Source: Parachlorella kessleri (lineage: Eukaryota > Chlorophyta > Trebouxiophyceae > Chlorellales > Chlorellaceae). Taken from it: a stretch of DNA of 33,549 nt. Both the position numbers and the translations under genes were made by a program. Positions 1-8,900 of the stretch are shown in pieces. Below the pieces are notes generated by a model, which had not been told where the DNA came from, did not search any database, and saw only the letters and a list, made by a program, of their open reading frames with translations. The stretch spans positions 1 to 33,549 of the forward strand of contig BBXU01000842.1 of assembly GCA_001598975.1 (NCBI GenBank). The letters run 5' to 3'. Numbering within the stretch: position 1 is the first letter of the stretch; each line of letters opens with the position of its first letter.

Positions 1-436
1 GAAAACTACACAGCGGGGGTGGCAAAGCCAGACTAGGTGACATCTGTCACAACCTCTCAGTGGCCAGCGCTGTGCATTGCAACTCTTGCAGGTACTGAGA
101 AGGTCATGTTCTATTGTGGCAGTTAAAAGCAGCTGGCTGTGTTGGCAGGGAGCTGGTGCAGGCAAGTATTGTCAGCTGGAGATGCAGAACAACGCCAGCT
201 TGTTGGGGCAAAGTTGTATTACGCTTGTGTTAGTGGGCAGCATTGTTATCAGCATGGGTGGCAGGTTGTGCAAAGAGGGAGTGAGAGTTAAGCTGTACGG
301 GCAGCATATAGTTGTTGAGTGGCACAAAGCTGGGATTGATCACGATGTTACTGTTCCTGGCTGTGCAACACCCATGATGTGCATGCCAGGGCCTGCTGGT
401 GGCTGTTGATTTGGTTGTTCTGTGCACTTCTTGTAG
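1..436. other. No clear gene; holds one copy of a dispersed repeat
   Basis: I could not build a convincing coding exon here. The stretch probably holds intron or flanking sequence of the gene whose last exon I place at 437-595. A possible acceptor lies near position 90 (cttgcag followed by gtactgag), but the reading frame after it is not recognisable. Positions 253-305 are a diverged copy of a repeat also found near 14545 and 21943. Confidence 0.4.
253..305. repeat. Dispersed repeat, copy 1 (diverged)
   Basis: Begins catgggtggcaggttgtgca and continues through agagggagtgagagttaagctg. It matches the copies at about 14545 and 21943 with several substitutions. No coding capacity or terminal inverted repeats are evident in the part I can align. 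Confidence 0.55.
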
Positions 437-595
437 GTTGGGGATAAGCTTCTGTTCCCTTATGACAAGATCAGTGGCGGCTGTGTTGGCAGGAGCCATG
501 ACGAGCTGTGGCAGGCTGAGTGCGGCCGGTTGTGGTTGGGAGTAGTTGCTAGGAATGAAGGCCAAGAGCAGCTGCAGGTTGTGCTGACATATTAG
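437..595 (+). CDS. Probable terminal exon of an unidentified gene entering from the left
   Basis: After a ttgtag acceptor at 431-436 a 52-codon frame runs to a TAG stop at 593-595. It starts VGDKLLFPYDKISGG and ends EQLQVVLTY. The composition (balanced acidic and basic residues, aromatic residues, no low complexity) resembles real protein more than chance translation, and the acceptor sits exactly where the frame becomes protein-like. I do not recognise the family. The upstream exons would lie left of 437 or outside the window. It could also be a chance open frame; a transcript or a homologue would settle it. Confidence 0.4.
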   Translation, partial: VGDKLLFPYDKISGGCVGRSHDELWQAECGRLWLGVVARNEGQEQLQVVLTY

Positions 596-975
596 GAAAA
601 ACTGTGAGGGAGTTGACTAAGAGCTTCTGAGACCGCAGTCATTTGCAGATGCAACGCCTGCGGGTGGTTTACTGTGATGGAAACCTTTTGGTGCTGCTTT
701 GCTGGCAGGCATGCTTTGTATTTGCATCCTTTGTCAGGCCTAGATAGATTATTCTGCTGAGGATACACATGATCGAGGAGGCGGGGGGATGCCACTGTGT
801 GCCATGATGCCACTAGCCATGGTGCACGGCTGTAGCGCCCCTGCTCTGCCAGGCTGGCACAGCGTGCATTTATTGGTGTCGTCGTTGAGGATCTTACATA
901 CCACTAACATATAGAACGTTGAAAAGCTGACGAAACAGGCGGAAAGAACCATACTGACGCAAAAACTGCTGTGGG
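596..975. other. Gene-free stretch
   Basis: Follows the putative terminal exon and probably contains its 3' untranslated region. No TGTAA-type polyadenylation signal stands out, and the open frames here lack recognisable motifs. Confidence 0.4.
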
Positions 976-1165
976 GAGGTCCGAGGGGAGACCGTACTCC
1001 CCCCGTAGCTCCCCCCGCGAGGGGACCCCAGGGGAGCTCTCTCCCCTCGTTGCCTCCCCTCGCGAGGGGAGCGTCGAGGGGAGACCCGAGGGGAGGGCCC
1101 GAGGGGGCTTTTGAGGGGACCCCACGGGGACTCCCCTTGGGCCCACGAGGGGTCCCCTGGGACCA
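976..1165. repeat. GC-rich cluster of short palindromes (CCCCTC / GAGGGG)
   Basis: About 190 bases are built from repeated gagggga and tcccctc words, including perfect inverted pairs such as tcccctcgcgagggga near 1057-1072. The words alternate on both strands, so many alternative hairpins could form. Frames translate to Ser/Pro/Gly/Arg low complexity and are probably not protein. It may be a non-autonomous element remnant or a locally expanded palindrome. Confidence 0.75.
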
Positions 1166-1239
1166 AATATTTCCGACGATGTCAATAGCCCCATAGCAAC
1201 CCTCATACGTTTGCTAGTTCCTCAGGCGTCGACTTGACA

Positions 1240-1430
1240 CAGCTGAGAGGTGGACTCCCCCCTCCTCCCCCCCCGACCTTTTGTCACCCTGCCAGCACTG
1301 AAGAGTTGCATCCCTTCTAGGAATAAACCATCTACATTGTGACCCAGCTGAGAGGCCCCCCGCCCCGCCCACCCACCCCCACCCACCCCGCACCCGCCAC
1401 TGAGGTTGCATCTCTTCAAGGGATAGCTCC
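1240..1430. repeat. Imperfect tandem duplication of about 100 bp
   Basis: Two units share an ordered set of words: cagctgagaggt, then a run of C, then cactgaagagttgcatcccttc with a TTC-AAG tail. Unit 1 starts near 1238, unit 2 near 1341. The C-rich middle (Cs with CCCACC) has expanded in the second unit. No coding role is visible. Confidence 0.6.
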
Positions 1431-1682
1431 CTAGTAGCAGCTGCAGAGGCCAAGTCTGGTCTGGTCCCCTGCGGCAATGCTGTCCAGAACTTCATCCCAA
1501 GTGCACCAGTTTCCCAGCAGGTTCGGCGACCTCTGGTACTGCAACATCAGCATCGTGTCTGGCCCTCCCCACTGGGCAGGGCATGGCCTTGCGACCCTTG
1601 CCCTCCCTGTAACCACAACTGAAGGCCAATCAAGTGGCTCCTTCGCGGCTTGAAAGCCCTTGTCCTCAGTCTTGACAAACAT
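1431..1682 (-). CDS. Doubtful hypothetical exon or small ORF
   Basis: An 83-codon frame on the minus strand starts at an ATG (MFVKTEDKGFQAAKEPLDW) and ends GDQTRLGLCSCY before a TAG. Composition is protein-like, with NWCTWDEVLDSIAAGD near the end, but I find no clear splice partner upstream and no family. An in-frame stop lies about 45 bases upstream of the ATG. It could be a small gene, the last exon of an unseen gene, or chance. Confidence 0.22.
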   Translation of the reverse strand: MFVKTEDKGFQAAKEPLDWPSVVVTGRARVARPCPAQWGGPDTMLMLQYQRSPNLLGNWCTWDEVLDSIAAGDQTRLGLCSCY

Positions 1683-2052
1683 TCCGCCCAGCTGGCTCTG
1701 GCGTGCGGTTGCTTACACCTGTTGCACACTATGAACTCATACCCTCAAATGCCCAAGTTAGTGACACACTTTGATGTGCATGCAATCAAGATAGAAGCAA
1801 GATTGCCCGGTCACTGTGAGGAGAATCATGAAAGGTGCAAGTTTTTGTAAACATGGGAGGAAGAGATGTCACAACCGGACTTGTCTGGCTCACAGGCGCA
1901 CAACGAAAACAATGGTTACAGCCAGGCTCACATATATGGACGCTCTCAAAAATGTGCCACACGCATCGTGTCTGTCCATTCTAATGGCCCGCTGGTGCTG
2001 TCATCATCATGCCTGCGCTGCTTGGCCTTGCTTCTATGCTATACCATAACTC
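1683..2052. other. 3' flank of the actin-family gene
   Basis: No exon recognised. The minus-strand actin gene ends at 2053, so this holds its 3' untranslated region and whatever separates it from the left-hand genes. Confidence 0.45.
1916..1920 (-). terminator. Candidate polyadenylation signal (TGTAA) of the actin gene
   Basis: TTACA on the plus strand reads TGTAA on the minus strand, about 130 bases past the actin stop codon. TGTAA is the established polyadenylation signal of chlorophyte algae. A five-base word can occur by chance. Confidence 0.35.
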
Positions 2053-5000
2053 CTAAAAGCACTTCCTGCAGGCAGCAAACGCCGTCAGGTTGGGTGACGG
2101 CATTTCGTAGGCAATGTCTAGCCTGGACAGCATACCATCACCCGGCATTCTGAGCCCTTGCGGAGTTCTGACGCCCAGCAGCCACAATGGACCTTGCTGC
2201 TTAACACACTGTTTGGGCCAACCCTGCGTACCTATGGACTATGCTAGGCCCGTATTCATTGTACTCTGCACAAGCAGCAAAAAGTCTGTTTGCTACTTCT
2301 CGTTGGTTGATCTTTAGGGCTAGGTTCCCAGCATCATACAGCATGCCCATCCACAGCAAGCACAACAATACAGCGCTGAAACCAAAGCCAGTGGGCTACT
2401 GTACATACCTGCTTCCGTGATCCAATTCTGCTGGAAACTGCTCAGCCCGCTCAGGATAGAGCCACCCATCCACACAGAGTACATCCGCTCCGGCGGCGCT
2501 GACACCTTCACCACAAAGTTCGATCCACCCTGCCTTACCACAGGCAGCCGAGAGCTGTTACTAGCACTGCTGCTGTTTCTGGGGTCCTGGGATCGTGTGG
2601 CAGCTGCAGCAGGCCCAAGGTATGCCAACTCGTCCAACTCTCGCGCCAGCCGCTGCTGCAGGCCTGGGAACATGGTGCTGCCACCTGCACCCAACCTGAG
2701 AGCTCGTTACAGCTCCTCCGTCAGCATGTCAGGATGACGGGCATGCCATGTCTGTCAACAGATTTACCTACTCACACCGTCCCACCAGCCATACACGGGT
2801 CTACAGCACAGGCACAAACATGGGGTGAACTGCTGATCTCAATATCATTCTGTCTGGTGGGGGCCGGTTGCAACTGCCGTACTAGACAGTATGATGTTGC
2901 TATAGAAGTCGCGCCGCAGGTCTATGGGGCTGGCAGTGATTGACTCGTACAGCACTTGGTGAACGCCCGGGGCATCAACGCCCGCCAGCCAGGGCTTGAG
3001 AAGCACCTCGGCGCAGCGGTACCGCTCATGGCCCACTTTTAACAGCTGCATCGGGGTTGGGAGTGCATACAAAGCAGTATTGGTGTAGTGTGCAAAGGAC
3101 AGCAAAGTCGTCGCAGTCGTTATTTTCAGGAGGGAATTGCCCAGCAATGCGCTAGCTGGTAGCCCATGCAATGCCCCTAAGAGTATCTGTAAGTTGGGCC
3201 CTTTGCACTTTTAACAGTCGCATGGGGACTTGCGCCTGCCAAACTATCAACTACTAGAAAAGAGGCCCGCACCTGTCCATTGGGCAGCTTGTAATCTATG
3301 AAGTCTTCAGGCTGCTCCAGCTGCTGCTCATATGCCAAGGCTACGCAGCCTACACGCTCCTTGATTTCTCTTGCTATCTCCTGCTCTGCAACAAGGGAGG
3401 AAAGAGCACAGAAAAAGCATGGCGTCATGGTGGCATGGGGGCATCTTAACAGCTGCAACAGGCTAGCCTCACCCCGGTTGCTTGTACGCCGCGGCTTTCA
3501 AACGGCAGCTGAGCAGTCGGGTGTTCCCTACAGTATACCTCAGCGTGCATATGTAAGCATAGGTGTGCCACAGCCGGGTCACAAGGCCACCTGCAGTGGT
3601 GCTTAAACAGCAGCCCCGCTCCTGCCTGAGGAGGCGAACTAGGTAGTTAGTAACGTTCCGCCCGGCCAAGTCAGTCCTCCTGATGCCATGGGGCAGCGTG
3701 TACCTGCACTAGCATGACAGACACCATTGGCTTTGCAGACCTGGACCCGCTTGACCTTGCTGGCACCCACCAGAAGATTTGCTTCTGGCGCTGAGGCCAT
3801 TATGCCAACATAATCACTGTACTGGAGGTCAGGTGCCTTACCCTTCATAGATGGGCACAGCATGGGTCACACCGTCACCGGCATCAATCACAATGCCGGT
3901 GGTCAGGCCTGAGGAAAACAAGCTCAGCACTGCTTGAATCGCAACGTACATAGCTGGTACCTGCAGCACAAGTTACAAGCCCAACAATCAAGATATGCAG
4001 TTGGGAAGGACATCATAGGCAAAGTTGTGGAGGGCCTGACTCATTCTGGCTCTGTGGACGTCATGTACGTAAGATGCGAGCGGCCATGAGGCCACGCAGT
4101 TAGGGTTGCATGTTTGCAGCGGAGGGCAGAGGTTCTAGGGGGCAGGCAGCAGCCAGGTTTAACAGAAGCCAAGGTGAGATTGCGTAGCTTGCCTGGAAGC
4201 TTTCGAACATTATCTGTGCCATGCGTTCCCTGCATTGGTTACAAAATAGCCATGTCATCACAGACACACCAGGACTATGCGCTCATGTTTGAACGAGTGG
4301 AGGTCATGGCATCAGGACCACCAAAGCACTCTCGGTATGCAGGAGAGGTCAACCACTCGGCAGGGCGTCCACGCACCTGTTCGACCGGGGGTTCTTGGGC
4401 GCCTCTGTGAGCATCACTGGATGCTCATCGGGCAAAACACGTAACTCATTGTAGAAAGTGTGGTGCCTGCAGCACACTGTGTTCACACTTGCATGTGGTT
4501 GTTGCCCACCGTGCACGTACAAGGATGCATTGCTGTGGCAGGCCTTGCTGCCGTCGAAAAGCTTGGGGAACTCCAGAGGCACCGAAGCCAACAGGGTCGT
4601 AATGCAGGCTGCATGCTAACCAGATCCGCTCCAAGTCATCCCAGTCGTGCACATGCCTTTGAGGACAGGGCGCCGGATGCGCAGCGCTCCCCGTTTGCGC
4701 TGCATCTCGTCGCCCACATAGAACTCCTCGTGCGCAGTCCCAACCTGCAGACCTTCAAGCATACGGCTCAATATCCTCTTACAGCTGCACCAATTGGTGC
4801 GAGACACGTCGGTGCGCGACAGGATGTACTTGGGGAATGCAGGGTATGTTGGCGTGCTAAAGCTCACCATTCCTGGAGCATACTTGGCGACGCCCACAGC
4901 GGTAGCGAAGACAGCTCGTGGTGCATCTTCCCCAGCGATTCCAGCCTTTATAAGTCCCGAGCCACAGTCCAGTACCACGGGTTTATGAGGGATCTCTGCA

Positions 5001-5080
5001 AGCTTAGAGGCCCCTTGTCAGCGGGCAGGGGAGCAGCGAGGCGTGTGCAGCCCCTCTCATAGAATCTCACCTGGGTCCAT
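2053..5080 (-). CDS. Divergent actin (NAP-like actin-family protein), 11 exons, one frameshift
   Basis: Encodes an actin-family ATPase. Exons, in transcription order: 5080-5071, 4995-4868, 4744-4621, 4466-4377, 4229-4193, 3960-3842, 3703-3591, 3385-3273, 3045-2883, 2684-2409, 2117-2053. Landmarks are [41 protein letters not shown] joined to [63 protein letters not shown] and a C-terminal RKCF. The spliced length is 1238, one base short of 413 codons; all phases match except inside exon 3, where LKG is followed one base out of frame by VHDWDD. Divergent positions: DNGSG reads DCGSG, the EHG of the sensor loop (His73) reads LKG, DSGDG reads DAGDG, and GGTT reads SGST. An insert of about 30 residues precedes the [12 protein letters not shown] segment. 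Conventional actin and Arp1 fit less well; Chlamydomonas-type NAP actin is my best comparison, from memory. Confidence 0.85.
3037..3230 (-). repeat. Copy of the actin exon 9 edge inside intron 8
   Basis: The real acceptor and exon start (GATGCAG followed by CTGTTAAAAGTGGGC, reading down from 3051) is echoed near 3228-3205 as CATGCGACTGTTAAAAGTGC. In the copy the acceptor CAG has become CGA. A weaker echo (TTGCAGCTGTTAAGATG) lies in intron 7 near 3458-3440. The alignments are short, so this is the least certain case of the junction-duplication pattern. Confidence 0.45.
4189..4193 (-). other. GC-AG intron donor in the actin gene
   Basis: Exon 5 ends ESFQ at TTCCAG and the intron starts GCAAGC. 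The next exon starts GTACCAGCT (VPAMYV), so both frame and homology demand this junction. AG|GCAAG is the usual context of the minor GC-AG class. Confidence 0.7.
4655..4664 (-). other. One-base frameshift in actin exon 3
   Basis: The minus strand reads CTCAAAGGCATGTGCACGAC. Actin homology needs L-K-G-(I/M)-V-H-D, which takes one more base between GGCAT and GTGCAC. Both flanks are clearly actin, so no intron can explain the shift. Either the assembly lost a base or this allele is broken. Confidence 0.75.
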
Positions 5081-5952
5081 CCTCTGATCTTTCGACGGGT
5101 GCAACCTAACTACAACCGCTGCAAAGCCTTCTATGCTGCCCTGCAAGCATCTTACAGATCGCCCCCTGCACAACAGTTGATGCAGTAGTTTATAGTTTGC
5201 GCTACCAATGGCATCATCCGGGCTCCCTCTGACAGCCTCGTGCCCTCGGAAGCACCTAGGTGCACCCTGTGCGATTCCTGGCGGCGCGCCGCCAGCCTAA
5301 TTAATACTAACAGGCTAACCCCATTGGCCAACCCCGGTCTTCAGATGGCATTCTAAAAGCCTTCACATATTTCACTGTTTGAAGGCAGAAATCATCATTA
5401 ACTCAGGCTGAATCTGGGACATGACCTGGGAGTTGCACGTATGATTGCATGTTGTTTCCATTTCGAAACCACCAATCATTGTACATGGTCCTTCAAGCTA
5501 GTAGGCTACAGTGCTGACCAATAAGACTGCATATAGGATTTCAACAGACCAAGAACAAGGAACCTCAATCCAGAGGCAGCCCCACCACTCAATAGATCGA
5601 GGCTCAGCCCGATAAGTGAAAGCTAGATGAGGCCTGGGCGGTCCTGCGAATGAGCTAACCGAATTAATATGCAGGACCAAAATGCAGAGATTTGTAAGGA
5701 TGATGGTATGGTGCAGCAACCTACCTAGGAGTCCCAACAAAGCCGGTGCTGACTGACGTCAGCCCCAAGCTTACAAGCAGTGACGCTGGGTAACCACAAT
5801 GGGCACATCCTCTAGGAGGCTAACAATGCAGGCAATTATTAACAAAAACCACTTTATTCATGGGAAAAACATTGGGTCCTAAACTTGGTCGAGTCATACA
5901 GCATACCCTGGTCATACACCTAGTTACCGCCACCGCGCCTGTTTCTCACCGA
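5081..5952. other. Gene-free stretch between actin 5' end and ABCG 3' end
   Basis: Contains the actin promoter and 5' leader at the left and the ABCG 3' untranslated region at the right. No coding exon is recognisable. A gcggcgcgccgcc palindrome sits at about 5281-5293. No obvious TATA box is placed convincingly before the actin ATG. Confidence 0.5.
5771..5775 (-). terminator. Candidate polyadenylation signal (TGTAA) of the ABCG gene
   Basis: TTACA on the plus strand, about 180 bases past the ABCG stop at 5953. The placement is reasonable for a chlorophyte TGTAA signal, but it is a short word. Confidence 0.3.
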
Positions 5953-8900
5953 CTAGCTCTTCACTTGTGCTGCTCCCTGGCGCCGCCGCCGCAGCAGCTG
6001 GGGCCGCGGCAGGCGCAGGTACAGCAGCACAAACGCCAGCAGCAGGCATGCGACATAGAGGCAGTCCAACACGATGATGTAGGTTGTGATCTTGGAGGCG
6101 TCGATGCCGATGATGTCCAGGAAGGCCAGGCCCTTCACGTTGCTCACGGCAGCATAACCCTCCAGCTGCACGGGCCATGGGGTAGGAGACACTGTGAGGG
6201 ACCGACATGGTGAGGAGCTCTGCCAGCAAGAGCACAGCACAGCGTCATTTCTACCCAGATGTCTACCCCTTCGTCCGCAGCATACCCTGAAGAAAAAACA
6301 ACATAGTCCTGGCACCTGGTCCGTAGGGATAGACAGCAGCAGCCACTGCCAGGGAAGACTTGCTGGACTCACCACGAAGTCCATGCTGAGGTTGGCCACC
6401 TCGTTAGTAATGAGTGACGCGTAGGCGTAGAAGAACAGCGACAGGTAGTGCAGCCAGCGGATCCAGCCCGGGATAGACGCCACGTTCACAAAGAAGCCGC
6501 CCACCAGGAGGGAGATGAGCAGGATGAGGTTCATCACTAGGCTGGCCTTGCCAGCGGTACTGCACCCTGCAGGAGAAGCAAAGAGGGAAGCCCCTGTCAT
6601 CCTGGACTGGATGGCGGCGAGGCAATGCTCCACCGGGAGATGCACACCTCCCCGCTGCCAACCCCACCCAATGGCAAGGGAGGGCTTAAGGCCGGGTGCA
6701 GCACCCTGTGACCAGGCACTTCCTAACAACCAAGTAGAGGGTCCCAGCTGCATCCCCAGCCATGTGCAGGCCCACATCCCACCACTGCCTATTTGGAAGC
6801 AAACGCCAGCTACTCTACGAGCTAAAGCCTGGACTATCCGCCGAGGTGCAAACTTGCCTACTGTTACGGCCAGAGACAGCGCTCCCACGGCCACTGCAAA
6901 GGTTGCCAGCAGCATCAGGAACAGGGCCACCTGGGTGGACCCACTTTGCAGCCCCATCTGCACCAAACCAGGCACGACATCAGGCCTGGTGATCGGGAGC
7001 GCTACACAGCACATATGCCATCCAGCCTCCCGGGGAAAGCGCACACACCATGGAAGCTGCCCTCGCTGGTAGCAATCACAGCAGAGCACAGCAGGGCACG
7101 CCACGTCGCAGCATGGCATAGCGCGGCTTACCATGGGGTAGAAGGGGGCGGAGTACAGAAAGACGGGGATAACTCGCAGCAGCAGGGCGTCCAGGACTGC
7201 TTTGGAAAGCAGGTAGGAGTAGGCATGGTAATAGCCACCTGCACGGCAACATGACAGGCAGGCCTTCAGTACATCAGCCCTGTTTTAACCCCGACTTTTA
7301 TGGGTGTGGGCTTAGGTGCCATTCACAGGAAGGCTTTGAGCAGCAGCGGGGCGGGGCCAGGTGCCGCGCGTACAAGAGGACAAAGATACGGGTAAAAGCA
7401 CATGTTGCCAATTTGCCAGCTTTCAAGGAATGCCCTCACTGCTGAGCAGGAATGTAAGGCACAGGCGCACCGGGCGGCCAGCCGCAGGGACGACAACAGT
7501 CCCATGCACAATTGCCAAGGAAGGGAGCATAGCTTCGCTTCATAGCCCACGGCCAGATGTGCACGGTCCCATGACCACCCTCCATGTCCGCTCCTCGCAG
7601 TCACGCAAGGGGGCAGCAATGTTGTCACGTACCTCTAACTTCCCTGACCACCAGTCGCCTTTCTGCCGTCAGCAGGTCAGTCGTTGTGAGGGAGGTGAAC
7701 GCGAAGAAGGCCAGCGCAAAGAACAAGCCACCTGAGCAGCAGAGGGAACACTGTGCGCTATTTACCTGGCGGCCTAGAAAAGAGATCCGCCCAGAAAGAG
7801 AGATCCGTCCAGGGTGAAAATAACAGCGTTGTTTGTGGCAGGCCAGCTCCCTGGTGCAGCCAATGCCAACTGTGGGGGAGGTTTGGACACCCCTCAGCCG
7901 CAACATGACCTAATGAAGAACTTTCCGAACTCGGCAGGCAGTAGCATAGCCGCAACAACAAGACGCAACTGTAGCAGCCGCCTCACCCTTCCTGCTGCTG
8001 CATAGCCGTACCAGAGCACGGCGCAAAACCAGGCGGTGTTTCCTGCCAGGACAGCATTCGACAGGTCCTGCCAGCACACCTGCGCGGTTCTGCGCTCCAC
8101 TGATGTCCAGCCCCACGTTGTAGAAGATGGCCCCCATGAGGACCCCCATGCCCACTGCCATAGCCCAGTGCAGAATCAGCAAGCTAGGGTTGCGCAGGAT
8201 GTCAACCAGCGTGCGCCAGAACACCACCGCCAGCTCGCGGCTTAGCCGCCCGCCAGTCCTGCAAAGTAACCAGCACTTGCGAAATCGGACATCCAGGGGT
8301 TTCATCTGCAAAACTCTACTCCAGAACAGCCTGTTCAGCTCCCGGCTTGGCCGCCCACCGGTCTTGCAAAGAGTCCAGCACTTGGAAAATCGGACATCTG
8401 GGGGTTTGAGCTGTAATTTTCAATCCAGAACACCACCGCCAGCTCACAGCTTAGCCGCCCGCCGCCACCGCCAGTACCAGTCTTGGCAAATTGAGCAGCA
8501 CATTGGGTTGGTGGTGGGAGCGGCTGCAGGTCTCATCTGCAGTCTCGATGGCAGACGAGCCTCTCCAGCTTGGCAAGCACATGAGAGGGCAGGCAAGCAG
8601 GAGGCACTGTTTTAAACAGGCAAGATGCACTCAAGCGATTCCTATAGCAGCCAGGAAGGGACCCAATGAGCGCACATGATGCCTCACCTGCCCCTCAAAG
8701 AAGCCACTTGGGTGCTGGCTGCCCCTGTTGGGGCTAGCCCATTCTCCAGGCCCAGCTCCTTGTCCAGCCCCCCACTGCTGTCCGTGGTCCCTCGGCTGCT
8801 GGTAGCAGCTGCTGCGCCTACGGCATCCTCATGCTGCCATCCAGCCATTGTCCCATGGTGGACCTGCTGCTCCACTGGCAAGGAGTCTTGCTCAGCTCGC

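Noticed and set aside
894..1206. Two overlapping minus-strand frames rich in Ser/Pro/Arg/Gly
   Set aside because: They translate the palindromic GC cluster and have no motifs or splice support.
5281..5293. Palindrome gcggcgcgccgcc as a regulatory site
   Set aside because: It is a single GC-rich palindrome with no second copy or known match.
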